From: Micromonospora kangleipakensis
Lineage (GTDB): Bacteria > Actinomycetota > Actinomycetes > Mycobacteriales > Micromonosporaceae
Reading direction: 5' to 3'
Assembly (NCBI RefSeq): GCF_004217615.1
Contig: NZ_SHLD01000001.1
Location: 6,758,001-6,822,000 of the forward strand
DNA: 64,000 nucleotides
Numbering within the stretch: the stretch's first letter is position 1; each line of letters starts with the position of its first letter. The translations under genes were made by a program, and so were the position numbers. The notes under the pieces were generated by a model, which saw only the letters and a program-made list of their open reading frames with translations, was not told the DNA's origin and searched no databases. Positions 1 to 8,442 of the stretch are shown one piece after another.

Positions 1-564
1 GCGTTCGTCGGCGGCGACTGGCGGGGGGCCCGGCTGTCGGTGCAGGTGGTGCCGCCGTCGCCCGGCGGCTGGACGGGTGGCAGCCGGTGGTACCGCTGTG
101 ACCTTTTCGAACTGGACACCGTGGACGGTGGCACGTTCCGGGATCACCCCAACGACCATGCGATCCAGCACACCGGCAGCCTGCGCGACGCCCTGAAGCG
201 CCCGTCGCCGCTGGCGTTCGGCTGCCTGACCGAGGATAAATGGGGCAACTTCCAGCAGGTCGGCTGCGCCACGGCCCACCAGTACGAGTACGTCGGCGCG
301 TGGACCGTACCTGACGGCCGGTACGCGGACGCCGGCCGGCGCGACGAGTCGATTCACGCCGGGTGCCGCACCCTCGTCGCCCGGTACGCCAAGGTCCCGG
401 TCGACCGCATGCTGCGGTACCGGACGGGGACGTCGTACCAGTTGCCGTCGGAGGAGGCGTGGGCGCGAGGTGACCGGGGGGTGCGCTGCTTCTACTGGTC
501 GAGCGGGAAGAAAATCACCCGGTCGATCAAGGGCGGCGGCACGAAGGCGCTCCCGGTCACCTGA
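1..564 (+). CDS. Septum-formation family protein, 5'-truncated by the window edge
   Basis: The reading frame is already open at base 1, so the gene starts outside the window and about 187 C-terminal residues are seen. The protein has the cysteine-rich layout of the actinobacterial septum-formation (Septum_form) domain: RWYRCDLFE near its start, then FGCLTEDKW, QVGCATAHQYEYVGAW, HAGCRTLVARY and a final GVRCFYWSSG. Proteins of this family are usually exported or membrane-anchored, but the N-terminus that would show this is missing. The exact role is unknown; the name comes from weak association with cell division. The stop overlaps the end of the convergent sigma-factor gene by 8 bases. Confidence 0.75.
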   Translation, partial: AFVGGDWRGARLSVQVVPPSPGGWTGGSRWYRCDLFELDTVDGGTFRDHPNDHAIQHTGSLRDALKRPSPLAFGCLTEDKWGNFQQVGCATAHQYEYVGAWTVPDGRYADAGRRDESIHAGCRTLVARYAKVPVDRMLRYRTGTSYQLPSEEAWARGDRGVRCFYWSSGKKITRSIKGGGTKALPVT

Positions 565-1522
565 CCGGCGCGGCCGCCGGTAACTGGGCCAACCCGAACG
601 CGTCGAACACCGACCGGTCCTGGAAGACCACGTTCCGGCTGATCCCCACGCCGGTGACGGTGAGGACCTGGAGGGTGTGCGGGACGTACCCGTCGCCGTC
701 GCGCACGTACGCGGCCAACGCGGGCTGACCGTTGGCGGCGGTGGGCAGCATCCGCCAGTCGGTGCCGCGCATGGCGAAGATCCGGGCGATGAACCGGCCG
801 TAGTGCTCCCGGCCGACGTACCAGTTGAGCACCGGCGGCATCTCCAGCACCGCGTCGGCGGTGAGCAGCCGGGTCAGCGCCGGGACGTCGGCCCGCTCGA
901 ACGCCGCCACGTACCGGTCCACCAGCGCCCGCCCGCCGGGGTCGGTCGGCTCGACGACCTGCTCCTCCCGTACGGCGAGCGCGCCCAGCCGGGCGCGGGC
1001 CCGTTGCAGCCCGCTGTTGACCGCGGCGGGCGTGGTGGCGAGGGTCTCGGCGACCTCGGCGGCCGGCCGGTCGAGCACGTCCCGCAGGATCAGGATGGCC
1101 CGCTGCCGGGGCGGCAGCAGTTGCAGGGCGGCGACCAGCGCCAGCCGCAGGCTCCCCCGGGCGGCGACCACGGTGGCCGGGTCGAGCACCGCGTCGGGGA
1201 GCGGCTGCAACCAGGGCACCTCCCCCACCACCATGCGGGCGTCCGGGTCGAGGTTCGGCGCGACGAGGTCCGACGGCAGCGGCCGCCGGGCCCGGCCGCG
1301 CAGCGCGGTGAGGCAGGCGTTGGTCGCGATCCGGTGCAGCCAGGTCCGCAGCGAGGCCCGCTCCGGGTCGTACCGGTCGAAGGCGCGCCAGGCCCGCAGC
1401 AGCGTCTCCTGCACCAGGTCCTCGGCCTCGTGCGTCGAGCCGAGCATGCGGTAGCAGTGCGCCAGCAGCTCCCGCCGGTACGGACGGGTCCGCTGGTCGA
1501 AGTCCTCGCTGGTCGCCGTCAC
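557..1522 (-). CDS. ECF-type RNA polymerase sigma factor with C-terminal SnoaL-like domain
   Basis: This 321-residue protein has sigma region 2 at about residues 15-85 (HCYRMLGSTHEAEDLVQETL, then the WLHRIATNACL helix) and region 4 at about 130-185 (LPPRQRAILILRDVLDRPA followed by a helix-turn-helix). The last 120 residues form a SnoaL/NTF2-like domain (VDRYVAAFERADVPALTRLL), the arrangement of the SigG/SigJ-type ECF factors, in which the tail is thought to modulate activity in place of a separate anti-sigma factor. The GTG start is preceded by GGAGGG at a suitable distance. The divergent SnoaL-like gene at 1654 may be a target or partner (inference). Confidence 0.9.
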   Translation of the reverse strand: MTATSEDFDQRTRPYRRELLAHCYRMLGSTHEAEDLVQETLLRAWRAFDRYDPERASLRTWLHRIATNACLTALRGRARRPLPSDLVAPNLDPDARMVVGEVPWLQPLPDAVLDPATVVAARGSLRLALVAALQLLPPRQRAILILRDVLDRPAAEVAETLATTPAAVNSGLQRARARLGALAVREEQVVEPTDPGGRALVDRYVAAFERADVPALTRLLTADAVLEMPPVLNWYVGREHYGRFIARIFAMRGTDWRMLPTAANGQPALAAYVRDGDGYVPHTLQVLTVTGVGISRNVVFQDRSVFDAFGLAQLPAAAPVR

Positions 1523-1653
1523 TGGTCCGTCCCTCCGGTCTGCCCATCACATACCTACCGGCCCGGTCACCGGATTTCATCGCCGCCGGGCCGATGAGTT
1601 CCCGTCCGCCGTCGAGTAGGTACCGGCGAGGTCCACACCACGGAAGGACGACC

Positions 1654-2058
1654 ATGACGCAGACCGAGACCAACCAGACCCGCGACCGGGCGGTACGCGA
1701 GGTGCTGCACGCCCTCGTCGCCGCCTGGGCGGCCAACGACGCGGACGCCTTCGCCGCCCGCTACGCCGACGACGCCACGGTGGTGCTGGCCGGCGGGGTG
1801 TTCCACCAGGGCCGGGAGGAGGTCCGCCGGTACATGGCGGGCGCCTTCGCCGGCCCGCTGCGGGGCTCCACCTCGGTCGACGAGCCGGAGAGCGTCCGGC
1901 TCGTCGGGCATGACGCGGCGGTGGTGGTCAGCCGCAGCGGCTTCCTGCTGCCCGGCGAGGAGACGCTCCCCGCCGACCGGCTGCGCCGCGCCACCTGGGT
2001 GCTGTCCCGAGGCGACGACGGGTGGCGGGTCGAGGCGTACCACAACTGCCCGGCCTGA
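1654..2058 (+). CDS. SgcJ/EcaC family SnoaL-like protein
   Basis: A 134-residue single-domain protein of the NTF2/SnoaL-like fold. It shows the usual order: an N-terminal helix (VLHALVAAWAANDADAFAAR), the YADDATVVLAGGVFHQGREE strand region, and a C-terminal WVLSRGDDGWRVEAYHNCPA strand pair. SgcJ/EcaC proteins are small enzymes or binding proteins of mostly unknown substrate. I chose the ATG at 1654 because GGAAGGA lies just upstream; an in-frame ATG at 1594 would add 20 residues that look non-coding. The gene is divergent from an ECF sigma gene whose own C-terminus has the same fold. A strong hairpin follows the stop. Confidence 0.8.
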   Translation: MTQTETNQTRDRAVREVLHALVAAWAANDADAFAARYADDATVVLAGGVFHQGREEVRRYMAGAFAGPLRGSTSVDEPESVRLVGHDAAVVVSRSGFLLPGEETLPADRLRRATWVLSRGDDGWRVEAYHNCPA

Positions 2059-2062
2059 CCGG

Positions 2063-2097
2063 GCTCCGGCCGCCCGCCCCAGGTGGGCGGCCGGAGC
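2063..2097. terminator. Stem-loop after the SnoaL-like gene
   Basis: GCTCCGGCCGCCC (2063-2075) and GGGCGGCCGGAGC (2085-2097) form a perfect 13-bp stem with a 9-base loop, beginning 5 bases after the stop codon. No T-tract follows, as is common for actinomycete terminators. Confidence 0.6.
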
Positions 2098-2136
2098 TCG
2101 GATGACGGCCGCGCCGCCGCCGTCCACCATCGACGG

Positions 2137-2432
2137 ATGCCACCTCATCGACCGGCCGAGCCGGACATCCGGCGGTACTACACCGAGGTCTACGCCGAGG
2201 CGGAGCGGCTGCACCGCACCCCGCACGGGCGGCTGGAGTCGGCGCGTACCCGGGACCTGCTGTCCCGGCTGCTGCCCGCGCCGCCGGCGACGGTGCTCGA
2301 CGTCGGCGGCGGCCCCGGCGCGTACGCGGGCTGGCTCGCGGCGGCCGGCCACCGGGTGCACCTGGTCGACCTGGTGCCGCGACGCGGTCGACTGCGCGGC
2401 GGCGTTCGAGCGGGACCCGGCGAAGCGTCGGG
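2137..2432 (+). pseudogene. Truncated class I SAM-dependent methyltransferase remnant
   Basis: The ATG at 2137 opens a good methyltransferase N-terminus: a helical cap (IRRYYTEVYAEAERLHR) and then motif I of the Rossmann fold (ATVLDVGGGPGAYAGWLAAA, then GHRVHLVDLVP). After about residue 81 the similarity stops. The frame continues into sequence antisense to the next gene, while a neighbouring frame carries a more protein-like stretch (VDCAAAFERDPAKR). Motifs II-IV and the substrate part, normally another 150 or more residues, are absent. I read this as a frameshifted and 3'-deleted gene whose end abuts the oxidoreductase gene at 2433. Confidence 0.7.
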
Positions 2433-3353
2433 TCAGGACGCGTCGCGCATCCAGCGCGGCAGGGCGCGGGTGTCGTCCTGGCCGTGGCCGGCCGCGTGGG
2501 CCGCCTCCCCCACCTTTCGGGCGGCGTCCACCAGCGGCAGCCGGGGCTCGGCGGCGAGGCAGAGCCGCAGGTCCTTGGTGAGCATGTCGACGGTGAAGCC
2601 GGCGGCCTCCGGCGGCCCGGACGCCAGGATCTGGCGTACCGGTGGGAAGGCGGCGCCGAGCGGGCCGGCGGCGATCAGCTCGCCCACCACGTCGGGCGGG
2701 AGGTCGAGGGTGGCGGCGAGCCGCAGCGCGTCGCCGATCCCGGCGAGGGCGAGGCCCAGCGTGAGGTTGCGGACCAGTTTCGCGGCGCTGCCGGCGCCGA
2801 CCGGCCCGACGTGCCGGACCTTCTCCGGGTCGCCCCAGAGCTCCAGCAGCGGGCGGGCCGCCGCGACGTCCGCCTCCTCCCCGCCGGCCAGCACGCCGAG
2901 GGTCCCCTCGGTGGCCGGCCCGACCGAGCCGTAGACCGGCGCGTCGACGTAGCGCAGCCGGTGCTCGCGCAGCCGCGTCGCCATCCGCCGGGAGGCGTCC
3001 GGGCCGATGGTGCTGCCGTCCACCACCAGGGTGTCCGGCTCGGCGCCGGAGGCCACCCCGTCCGGGCCGAGCAGCACCTGCTCGACCGCCTCGGGGTCGG
3101 CGAGCATCAGCACCACCACGTCCCGGCCGCGGGCCGCGGCGGCCGGCATGGGGGCCACCGTCGCACCGTCGGCGGCGAGGGCGTCGGCCTTGCCGCGGGT
3201 ACGGTTCCAGACGGTCAGGTCGTGCCCGGCTTTCAGCACGTGACGGGCCATCGGGGTGCCCATCCGGCCGAGTCCGAGGAAGGCGACGCGGAGTCGCCGT
3301 GATTCGCTGCGCATGTCGGCAGTCAACCGCACGATCACCGGACGCGCGGGCAT
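2433..3353 (-). CDS. NAD(P)-dependent oxidoreductase, 3-hydroxyisobutyrate dehydrogenase family
   Basis: The N-terminal Rossmann domain carries the dinucleotide motif FLGLGRMGTPMARHVLKAGH, with WNRTRGKADAL marking the end of the second strand. The substrate-binding signature appears as VDAPVYGSVGPATEGTLGVL, and the presumed catalytic lysine sits in GAGSAAKLVRNL. The helical C-terminal domain and the 306-residue length fit the beta-hydroxyacid dehydrogenase family (3-hydroxyisobutyrate, tartronate semialdehyde and glyoxylate reductases). The substrate cannot be assigned, because the usual SGG of the signature is changed to YGS. The start at 3353 follows a strong GGGGGAGG. Downstream is the methyltransferase remnant. 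Confidence 0.88.
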   Translation of the reverse strand: MPARPVIVRLTADMRSESRRLRVAFLGLGRMGTPMARHVLKAGHDLTVWNRTRGKADALAADGATVAPMPAAAARGRDVVVLMLADPEAVEQVLLGPDGVASGAEPDTLVVDGSTIGPDASRRMATRLREHRLRYVDAPVYGSVGPATEGTLGVLAGGEEADVAAARPLLELWGDPEKVRHVGPVGAGSAAKLVRNLTLGLALAGIGDALRLAATLDLPPDVVGELIAAGPLGAAFPPVRQILASGPPEAAGFTVDMLTKDLRLCLAAEPRLPLVDAARKVGEAAHAAGHGQDDTRALPRWMRDAS

Positions 3354-3499
3354 TGCGCCTCCCCCGGAAGCGCGCCGGAGCTGGACAGCGACGTGCCGCG
3401 TACCGAGGGTGACCGGTTGCGGTCAAACATGTTATTCTCCGGCGTCGATCTACGCCGTGCGGGCCCGACCGGGTCGCTGCCGGAAGGACACGTCCCCCG

Positions 3500-4678
3500 A
3501 TGCCGGTCGCTGCCGCCACGACCTCGCCGCCGTCCACGTGGGACCGGCCGGCGGGCGGGGCGTTCAACCTCGTCTTCACCACCCTGCCGGCGCTGCTCCG
3601 GCTGACCTGCGGTCTGGTCGGCGCGGTGGCCGCCCTGGCGATCCGGACGCCGCCGGTGCGGGTGGCCCTGCTGGTGCCGGTGGTCGCGACGCTCACCGCC
3701 TGGTCGGTCTGGTACGCCGTCCGGGCCCTGCGGCGCGGCCTCGCCGGGCCGCTGGTGGCCGGCGACGTCGCGCTCACCAGCGCGGCCTGCCTGCTGATCC
3801 CGTGGCTGGTGGCGCCGGAGGTGCTGCCGGGCGAGGGAAGCTGGATCGCGGTGCTGGCCAGCACCACCGTGATCAACGCCCAGGCGACCGCCCCGGCCCG
3901 CTGGTCCGTCCCGGCGGGGCTGCTGGTCACCGCCGCGTACGTGGCCGGCGCGGCGGACGCCGGCAACGCCGTCGAGGCCCGCGCGCACGCCGCCACGCTG
4001 CTGGTGCAGATCGGCTGCACGGCGATGATGACGGCGCTGATGCGGCGGCGGATCGGGCGTGCCGACCGGGATTTCGCCGACTTCCAGCGGCTGGCCCGGG
4101 CGGCGGTGGTGGCCCGGACCGCCCGGGAGGCGGAGCGGCGGCAGAACCGGGACCTGCACGACACCGTCCTGGCCACGCTGACCATGGTCGGGCTCGGCGC
4201 GGTGGCCGGCCCGTCGGCGGCGCTGCGCGACCGGTGCGCGGCCGATCTGCGTACCCTCGCCGCCCTGGCCGACGCCCGGTCGGCGCCGGCGGCCGGCCCG
4301 ACGGCGCTGGACGACCGGCTGCGGACGGTCCTCGCGCGGCTGCCCGAGCTGCCGGTGAGCGCGACGCTGGCACCGTGCGCGGTCCCGGCGGAGGTCGCCG
4401 AGGCGCTCGCCGAGAGCGCCGCCGCCGCGCTGTCCAACGTGGATCGGCACGCGCCCGGCGCGAACGTCACGCTGCGCCTGGCCCGGGTCGCCGACGCCGT
4501 CGTGGTCGAGGTCGCCGACGCCGGTCCGGGCTTCGACCCGGCCACGGTCCCGCCCCACCGGTACGGGGTGCGCGAGTCGATCCGCGGCCGGATGACGGCC
4601 GTCGGCGGGCGCGCCGAGGTGGTCTCCGCCCCGGGGTCGGGCACCCGGATCCGGCTGGAGTGGCCTGGTTTCGGCTGA
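3500..4678 (+). CDS. Membrane sensor histidine kinase (NarL/DesK-type partner)
   Basis: Residues 20-185 contain about five or six hydrophobic helices. A HisKA_3-type dimerisation helix follows, with the phospho-acceptor His220 in NRDLHDTVLATL. The ATP-binding domain has an N-box-like AALSNVDRHAPGA and a G box VADAGPGFDPATV, and ends with the typical SAPGSGTRIRLEWP. The 392-residue protein therefore looks catalytically complete. It is followed by a kinase-like protein and a LuxR-type response regulator, so the three probably form one signalling unit. GGAAGGA precedes the ATG. The signal sensed is unknown; no extracellular domain of any size is visible. Confidence 0.88.
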   Translation: MPVAAATTSPPSTWDRPAGGAFNLVFTTLPALLRLTCGLVGAVAALAIRTPPVRVALLVPVVATLTAWSVWYAVRALRRGLAGPLVAGDVALTSAACLLIPWLVAPEVLPGEGSWIAVLASTTVINAQATAPARWSVPAGLLVTAAYVAGAADAGNAVEARAHAATLLVQIGCTAMMTALMRRRIGRADRDFADFQRLARAAVVARTAREAERRQNRDLHDTVLATLTMVGLGAVAGPSAALRDRCAADLRTLAALADARSAPAAGPTALDDRLRTVLARLPELPVSATLAPCAVPAEVAEALAESAAAALSNVDRHAPGANVTLRLARVADAVVVEVADAGPGFDPATVPPHRYGVRESIRGRMTAVGGRAEVVSAPGSGTRIRLEWPGFG

Positions 4679-4760
4679 CCTGGGCGCGCGGGTCGGCGCG
4701 CCGGAGGACGCCGCCCGCCCCCCGCCCCGCCCGCGGCCCGGCGGCGGCCCGGCCGCGGAG

Positions 4761-5891
4761 ATGGGCGAGCGGGTGGCCGCGGGGGCCGCGGCGAGCGCGG
4801 TCGCGAGCGCGTCCGACCGGGGCGCAAGGGTCGCGGCGGTGGCCATCGCGCTGGCCTGGCACGTGGCGATCGGGCTGCCGGCGGTGCTGGGCGCCTGGTC
4901 GGAGCTGGCCGCGCCGGCGGCGGTGGGCGCGGGTTGGCTGGTCACCGCGGCGGTCGGCGGGCTGGCCGGGGTACGGCTGCTGCGCGGCGCCCCGCTGCCC
5001 GCCCGGCGGCTGGCGGCGGTGCTGCTGCTGGTCGACGCGGCGGTCTTCGCCGCCGCCGGCGAGCGGTGCCTGTTCAGCACGGCGAACTGGGTGTGGGGCG
5101 GGCTCGCCTGGTTCTTCCTGCTGGTGCTCTGGCGCCGCCCGGTCGGCTGGCTGCTCGCGCTGCTGGGCGCGCACGCGGTGATCGCGCTGGGCGCGGTGCT
5201 CGGGCACGACGCGACCGCCCCCGCCGACCTCACCCGGTATGCGATGTACGTCTACGGCACCTCCTCGTTGCCGGTGGCGGTCTTCGTCGGGGCCGCCGCG
5301 ATCGCCGCCCTCGCCCGGGACCGGGCGAGCACCGCCGCGGCCGCCGGAGCGGTGGCGGCGGAACGGGTGGCCGCGGAGCGGGCCCGGGAGGAACGCCGGG
5401 ATCGGCTGGCCCTGGTGGGCGGCACCGCCGAGGAGGTGCTGGCCGCCCTCGCGGCCGGCCACGCCAACCCGGCCGACCCCGAGGTGCGGCGGCGCTGCGT
5501 GCTGGCGGCGGCCCGGCTGCGCCGGCTGATCGCCGAGTCGGACGACGTGCCCGATCCGCTGCTGCACGAACTGCGGGCCGCCGCCGACCTGGCCGACCGC
5601 AACAGCCTGCCGATCGAGCTGATCGCCATCGGCGAGCCGCCGGACCTGCCGGTGGAGGTACGCCGCCGGCTCGCCGACCCGCTCACCGCGGCGCTCGCCG
5701 ACGCCCGGCGGTGGGCCCGGCTGACCGTGGTCGCCGGGGCGGACGAGGTGGTGGTCAGCCTGGTCACCCCCGACCACGACGGGCCGTACGCGACCGGTCC
5801 CCCGGCCGCCGACGAGGCGGGTCCGGTGGAGCAGGTGCACGAGCGGGACGGGGAGATCAGATGGACGCAGACCCGATGGCGGAGGATGTGA
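4761..5891 (+). CDS. Multi-pass membrane protein resembling a degenerate histidine kinase
   Basis: The first 200 residues hold about six membrane helices, followed by an Ala/Arg/Glu-rich linker (AAERVAAERAREERRDRLAL) and a soluble C-terminal part of about 150 residues. The domain order copies the upstream kinase, but I cannot find an acceptor His helix, an N box or a G box: the region that should be the ATPase reads LTAALADARRWARLTVVAGA and then loses the motif. It may be a pseudokinase, co-sensor or phosphatase partner. It overlaps the response regulator gene by 31 bases, so the pair is translationally linked. The start is uncertain because GGAG directly abuts the ATG. Confidence 0.65.
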   Translation: MGERVAAGAAASAVASASDRGARVAAVAIALAWHVAIGLPAVLGAWSELAAPAAVGAGWLVTAAVGGLAGVRLLRGAPLPARRLAAVLLLVDAAVFAAAGERCLFSTANWVWGGLAWFFLLVLWRRPVGWLLALLGAHAVIALGAVLGHDATAPADLTRYAMYVYGTSSLPVAVFVGAAAIAALARDRASTAAAAGAVAAERVAAERAREERRDRLALVGGTAEEVLAALAAGHANPADPEVRRRCVLAAARLRRLIAESDDVPDPLLHELRAAADLADRNSLPIELIAIGEPPDLPVEVRRRLADPLTAALADARRWARLTVVAGADEVVVSLVTPDHDGPYATGPPAADEAGPVEQVHERDGEIRWTQTRWRRM

Positions 5892-6577
5892 CCGGCGCGC
5901 CGCCGATCGGCGTGGCGATCGTGGACGACCACCCGGTGGTGATCGACGGGGTGCGGGCCTGGCTGGCCGCCGAGCCGCGGCTGCGGGTACTGGCCGCCGG
6001 GGACGATCCGGACGCGGTGCTCCGGGCCGCCCCGGAGGCGGAGGTGGTCCTGCTCGACCTGCGGCTGCACGGGCGGATGGTGATCGACAAGCTGGCCGAG
6101 CTGAGCGCCGCCGGCCGGCGGGTGGTGGTCTACTCCGAACACACCGACCCGGACACCATGCTCGCCGCGCTCGACGCGGGGGCGGTGGCCTTCCTCGCCA
6201 AGCACGAGGGACGGGAGCACTGCGTCGCCACCGTGCTCGCCGCGGCCAGCGACCGCCCGTACGTGCCGCCGGCGCTGGCCGGGGCGATGGTGGGCAACCC
6301 CCGGCCGGACCGGCCGGCGCTGTCCGACAAGGAACGCGAGGCGCTGCTGCTGTGGTTCCAGTCGATGTCGAAGGCGTCGGTGGCGCGCCGGATGCGGATC
6401 AGCGAGCACACCGTCAAGCAGTACGTGGACCGGGCGCGGATCAAGTACACCCGCGCGGGTCGGCCGGCCGCCACCAAGGCGGCGCTGCTCGCCCGGGCGA
6501 TCGAGGACGGACTCGTCCGGCCGGAAGAGATCGGCATCTACCGGTCACAGGCGGCGACCGACCGGCCGACCCCCTAA
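5861..6577 (+). CDS. LuxR-family two-component response regulator
   Basis: The receiver domain spans about residues 14-130, with the acidic pair in VAIVDDHPVVIDGV, the phospho-acceptor aspartate in EVVLLDLRLHG, the conserved Ser in VVVYSEHTD and the lysine in AFLAKHEG. The C-terminal DNA-binding domain is of LuxR/NarL type (LSDKEREALLLWFQSMS, then RRMRISEHTVKQYVDRARIK). I chose the ATG at 5861 because GGGAG lies 5 bases upstream; the frame is open much further upstream but only as shadow sequence. It ends the operon with the kinase and kinase-like protein and is the likely phosphotransfer target of His220 of the first gene. Confidence 0.9.
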   Translation: MDADPMAEDVTGAPPIGVAIVDDHPVVIDGVRAWLAAEPRLRVLAAGDDPDAVLRAAPEAEVVLLDLRLHGRMVIDKLAELSAAGRRVVVYSEHTDPDTMLAALDAGAVAFLAKHEGREHCVATVLAAASDRPYVPPALAGAMVGNPRPDRPALSDKEREALLLWFQSMSKASVARRMRISEHTVKQYVDRARIKYTRAGRPAATKAALLARAIEDGLVRPEEIGIYRSQAATDRPTP

Positions 6578-6650
6578 CGGGTGTCATGACACGGCGCGGC
6601 TTGTCGGCGACGCTCGACGTACCGCCAGCCGCCCCGGGGAGGTCTTGACA

Positions 6651-7409
6651 GTGCAGGAGGACGCCGCACCCTTCTTCGTCGGGCCGCACCGCTTCGACGG
6701 CGACGACGACGCCGCCCGCCCCGTACTCGACCGGCGGTACGGCCTGGTCCCGGAGCCGGGCGAGCGGGTGCTCGGGCTGCACCGCCTCCAGGTGGCCGGT
6801 CACCTGCTCGGTCCGACCGAGAGCGCCCGCAGCTGGGAGCTCCCCGCGCCCGCGACGGTCACCGTCACCGACCGTCGGGTCGCGTACGTCTGCGGCGGCG
6901 CCGAGTTGGCCCCGGTCTCCGGGCGGGACGGCCCGACCGGCGCCCGGCACCGGCGCCCGGCCCGGCTGTCCGGCCTGGTCAGCGGGCAGATCCGCTGGCA
7001 GTGGCCGTCCCGGCTGGAGCTGCGGGCCGACGGCCGAGACGGCAATACGGCGCTGCTGGTCGTCTGTGACGCGCTGCGCACCATCCGACAGCCGGCGCTC
7101 GCCCTCGGCGGCCCGGTCGCGCTGGTCGCCGAGCTGGCCCGGCAGGTACGCCGGTCGGTGGCGGCCTTCCGGCTGGTACATCCTGAGCTGGTGGACCTCT
7201 CCCCGCCGGAGCGGGACGAGCTGGCCGCCCGGGTCGGCCCGGCGCCCGTCCCGGCGGCGGGCCGGGTCACCCTGCCCGGCTCACTCCCGGTCGAGTTCCT
7301 CTCCCGCGACGACTACTACCGCCCGCACGTGGAGCGGGACCCGGCCTCGCCAAGCCGGTCGGCGCCCGTCCCGCCGGCCCTCCCGCACCGCCCCGGCTCC
7401 GCCTGCTGA
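6651..7409 (+). CDS. Hypothetical protein, possibly a PH-like membrane-lipid or stress protein
   Basis: A 252-residue soluble protein without signal peptide or membrane helix. I do not recognise the family with certainty. Visible landmarks are VLGLHRLQVAGHLLGPTE, TVTVTDRRVAYVCGGAE (a strand pattern seen in small beta-barrel PH-like proteins), GLVSGQIRWQWPSRLELRAD and a C-terminal helix pair (ALVAELARQVRRSVAAFRLV) followed by a proline-rich tail. The GTG at 6651 is favoured by GGGGAGG at 6636-6642; a TTG at 6645 in the same frame is the alternative. It lies downstream of the response regulator but 73 bases away, so it may be separately transcribed. Confidence 0.6.
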   Translation: MQEDAAPFFVGPHRFDGDDDAARPVLDRRYGLVPEPGERVLGLHRLQVAGHLLGPTESARSWELPAPATVTVTDRRVAYVCGGAELAPVSGRDGPTGARHRRPARLSGLVSGQIRWQWPSRLELRADGRDGNTALLVVCDALRTIRQPALALGGPVALVAELARQVRRSVAAFRLVHPELVDLSPPERDELAARVGPAPVPAAGRVTLPGSLPVEFLSRDDYYRPHVERDPASPSRSAPVPPALPHRPGSAC

Positions 7410-7494
7410 CCCCCACCACCCGGTCCGCCCGCGATCCTCGACGGAAACCGGCCCCCAGCCAAGGCCGGCGGAGGCGTGGCGACCCGGCCGGGGG

Positions 7495-8439
7495 TCAGCT
7501 GGCGAGGGGGAGCGCGTCGCCGGTGGCGCGGGTGCGGGTGCGGGTGCGGAGGCGGCGGAGCATCCGGGCGTCGGTGAAGCCGACGGCCCGGGCCGCCGAC
7601 TCCACCGTGGCGCCGTGCCCGATCAGGTGCTCGGCCCGCTCCACCCGCAGCAGTTGCTGGTAGCCGAGCGGAGTCAGCCCGGTGACCTGCCGGAACAGCC
7701 GGCTCAGGGTGCGCTCGGAGACCCCGCAGGCGGCGGCCAGCCCGGCCAGCGGCAGCGGCTCCGAGTAGCGGGCGTCGATCAGGTCCTGCGCCCGGTGCAC
7801 CGCGTCGGAGAGGTGCGAGCGGTGCCGCATCATCGCGCTGGCCTGCTGTTCGTGGCCGTTGCGCCGGGCGTACACGACCAGGGTGCGGGCGATCCGGGCG
7901 GCCGTCGACGGACCGTGCCGGGTGGCCACCAGGTGCAGCGCCACGTCGATGCCGCTGGCGATGCCCGCCGACGTGACCACCCGCTCGTCGACCACGTAGA
8001 GCACGTCGCGCACCACCCGGGCCGCCCGGTGCCGCAGGGCCAGCTCGTCCTGCACCTCGTGGTGGGTGGTGCACCGCCGCCCGTCGAGCAGGCCGGCCCG
8101 GCCGAGCGCGAAGGCCCCCGCGCAGATACTCGCCACCGTGCCGCCGCGGGCGTGGTGGTCGGCCAGCCGCCGCAGGTCGGCCGGCCCGACCGGCCCGGCC
8201 GGCCCGTGCGCGGCGGGCCGCCAGCCGGGTACGACCACCAGGTCGTCGCGGTCCAGCTCGGGCCACCGCGTGTCGGCCCGCAGCGACACCCCCTGCACGG
8301 TCGGCACCTCGGCGGCCTCGGCGACGTAGTGCAGGCGGTAGTCGTACCCGAGGTCGGCGGCGCTGGAGAAGACCTGGGCCGGCCCGGCCAGGTCCAGCAG
8401 GTGCAGCTGCGGGACCAGCAGGAAGACGACCCGGGCCAC
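7495..8439 (-). CDS. GlxA-family transcriptional regulator (DJ-1/PfpI domain plus AraC HTH)
   Basis: The N-terminal 180 residues form a DJ-1/PfpI class-I amidotransferase-like domain (LVPQLHLLDLAGPAQVF and the nucleophile-elbow-like VASICAGAFALGRAGLLDG). The C-terminal 100 residues are an AraC-type double helix-turn-helix (LAAACGVSERTLSRLFRQV, then VESAARAVGFTDARMLRR). In this family the first domain is thought to be a ligand sensor rather than an enzyme. The final Arg/Thr-rich stretch (LRTRTRTRAT) is low-complexity. The start is GTG, and only three bases separate it from the upstream cysteine hydrolase gene, so the regulator is co-transcribed with a probable metabolic partner. Confidence 0.88.
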   Translation of the reverse strand: MARVVFLLVPQLHLLDLAGPAQVFSSAADLGYDYRLHYVAEAAEVPTVQGVSLRADTRWPELDRDDLVVVPGWRPAAHGPAGPVGPADLRRLADHHARGGTVASICAGAFALGRAGLLDGRRCTTHHEVQDELALRHRAARVVRDVLYVVDERVVTSAGIASGIDVALHLVATRHGPSTAARIARTLVVYARRNGHEQQASAMMRHRSHLSDAVHRAQDLIDARYSEPLPLAGLAAACGVSERTLSRLFRQVTGLTPLGYQQLLRVERAEHLIGHGATVESAARAVGFTDARMLRRLRTRTRTRATGDALPLAS

Positions 8440-8442
8440 GGC

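Noticed and set aside
492..1736. Long open frames on both strands over the sigma-factor gene
   Set aside because: They are Arg/Pro/Gly-rich shadows produced by the high GC content; the ECF protein in the third frame has clear family motifs.
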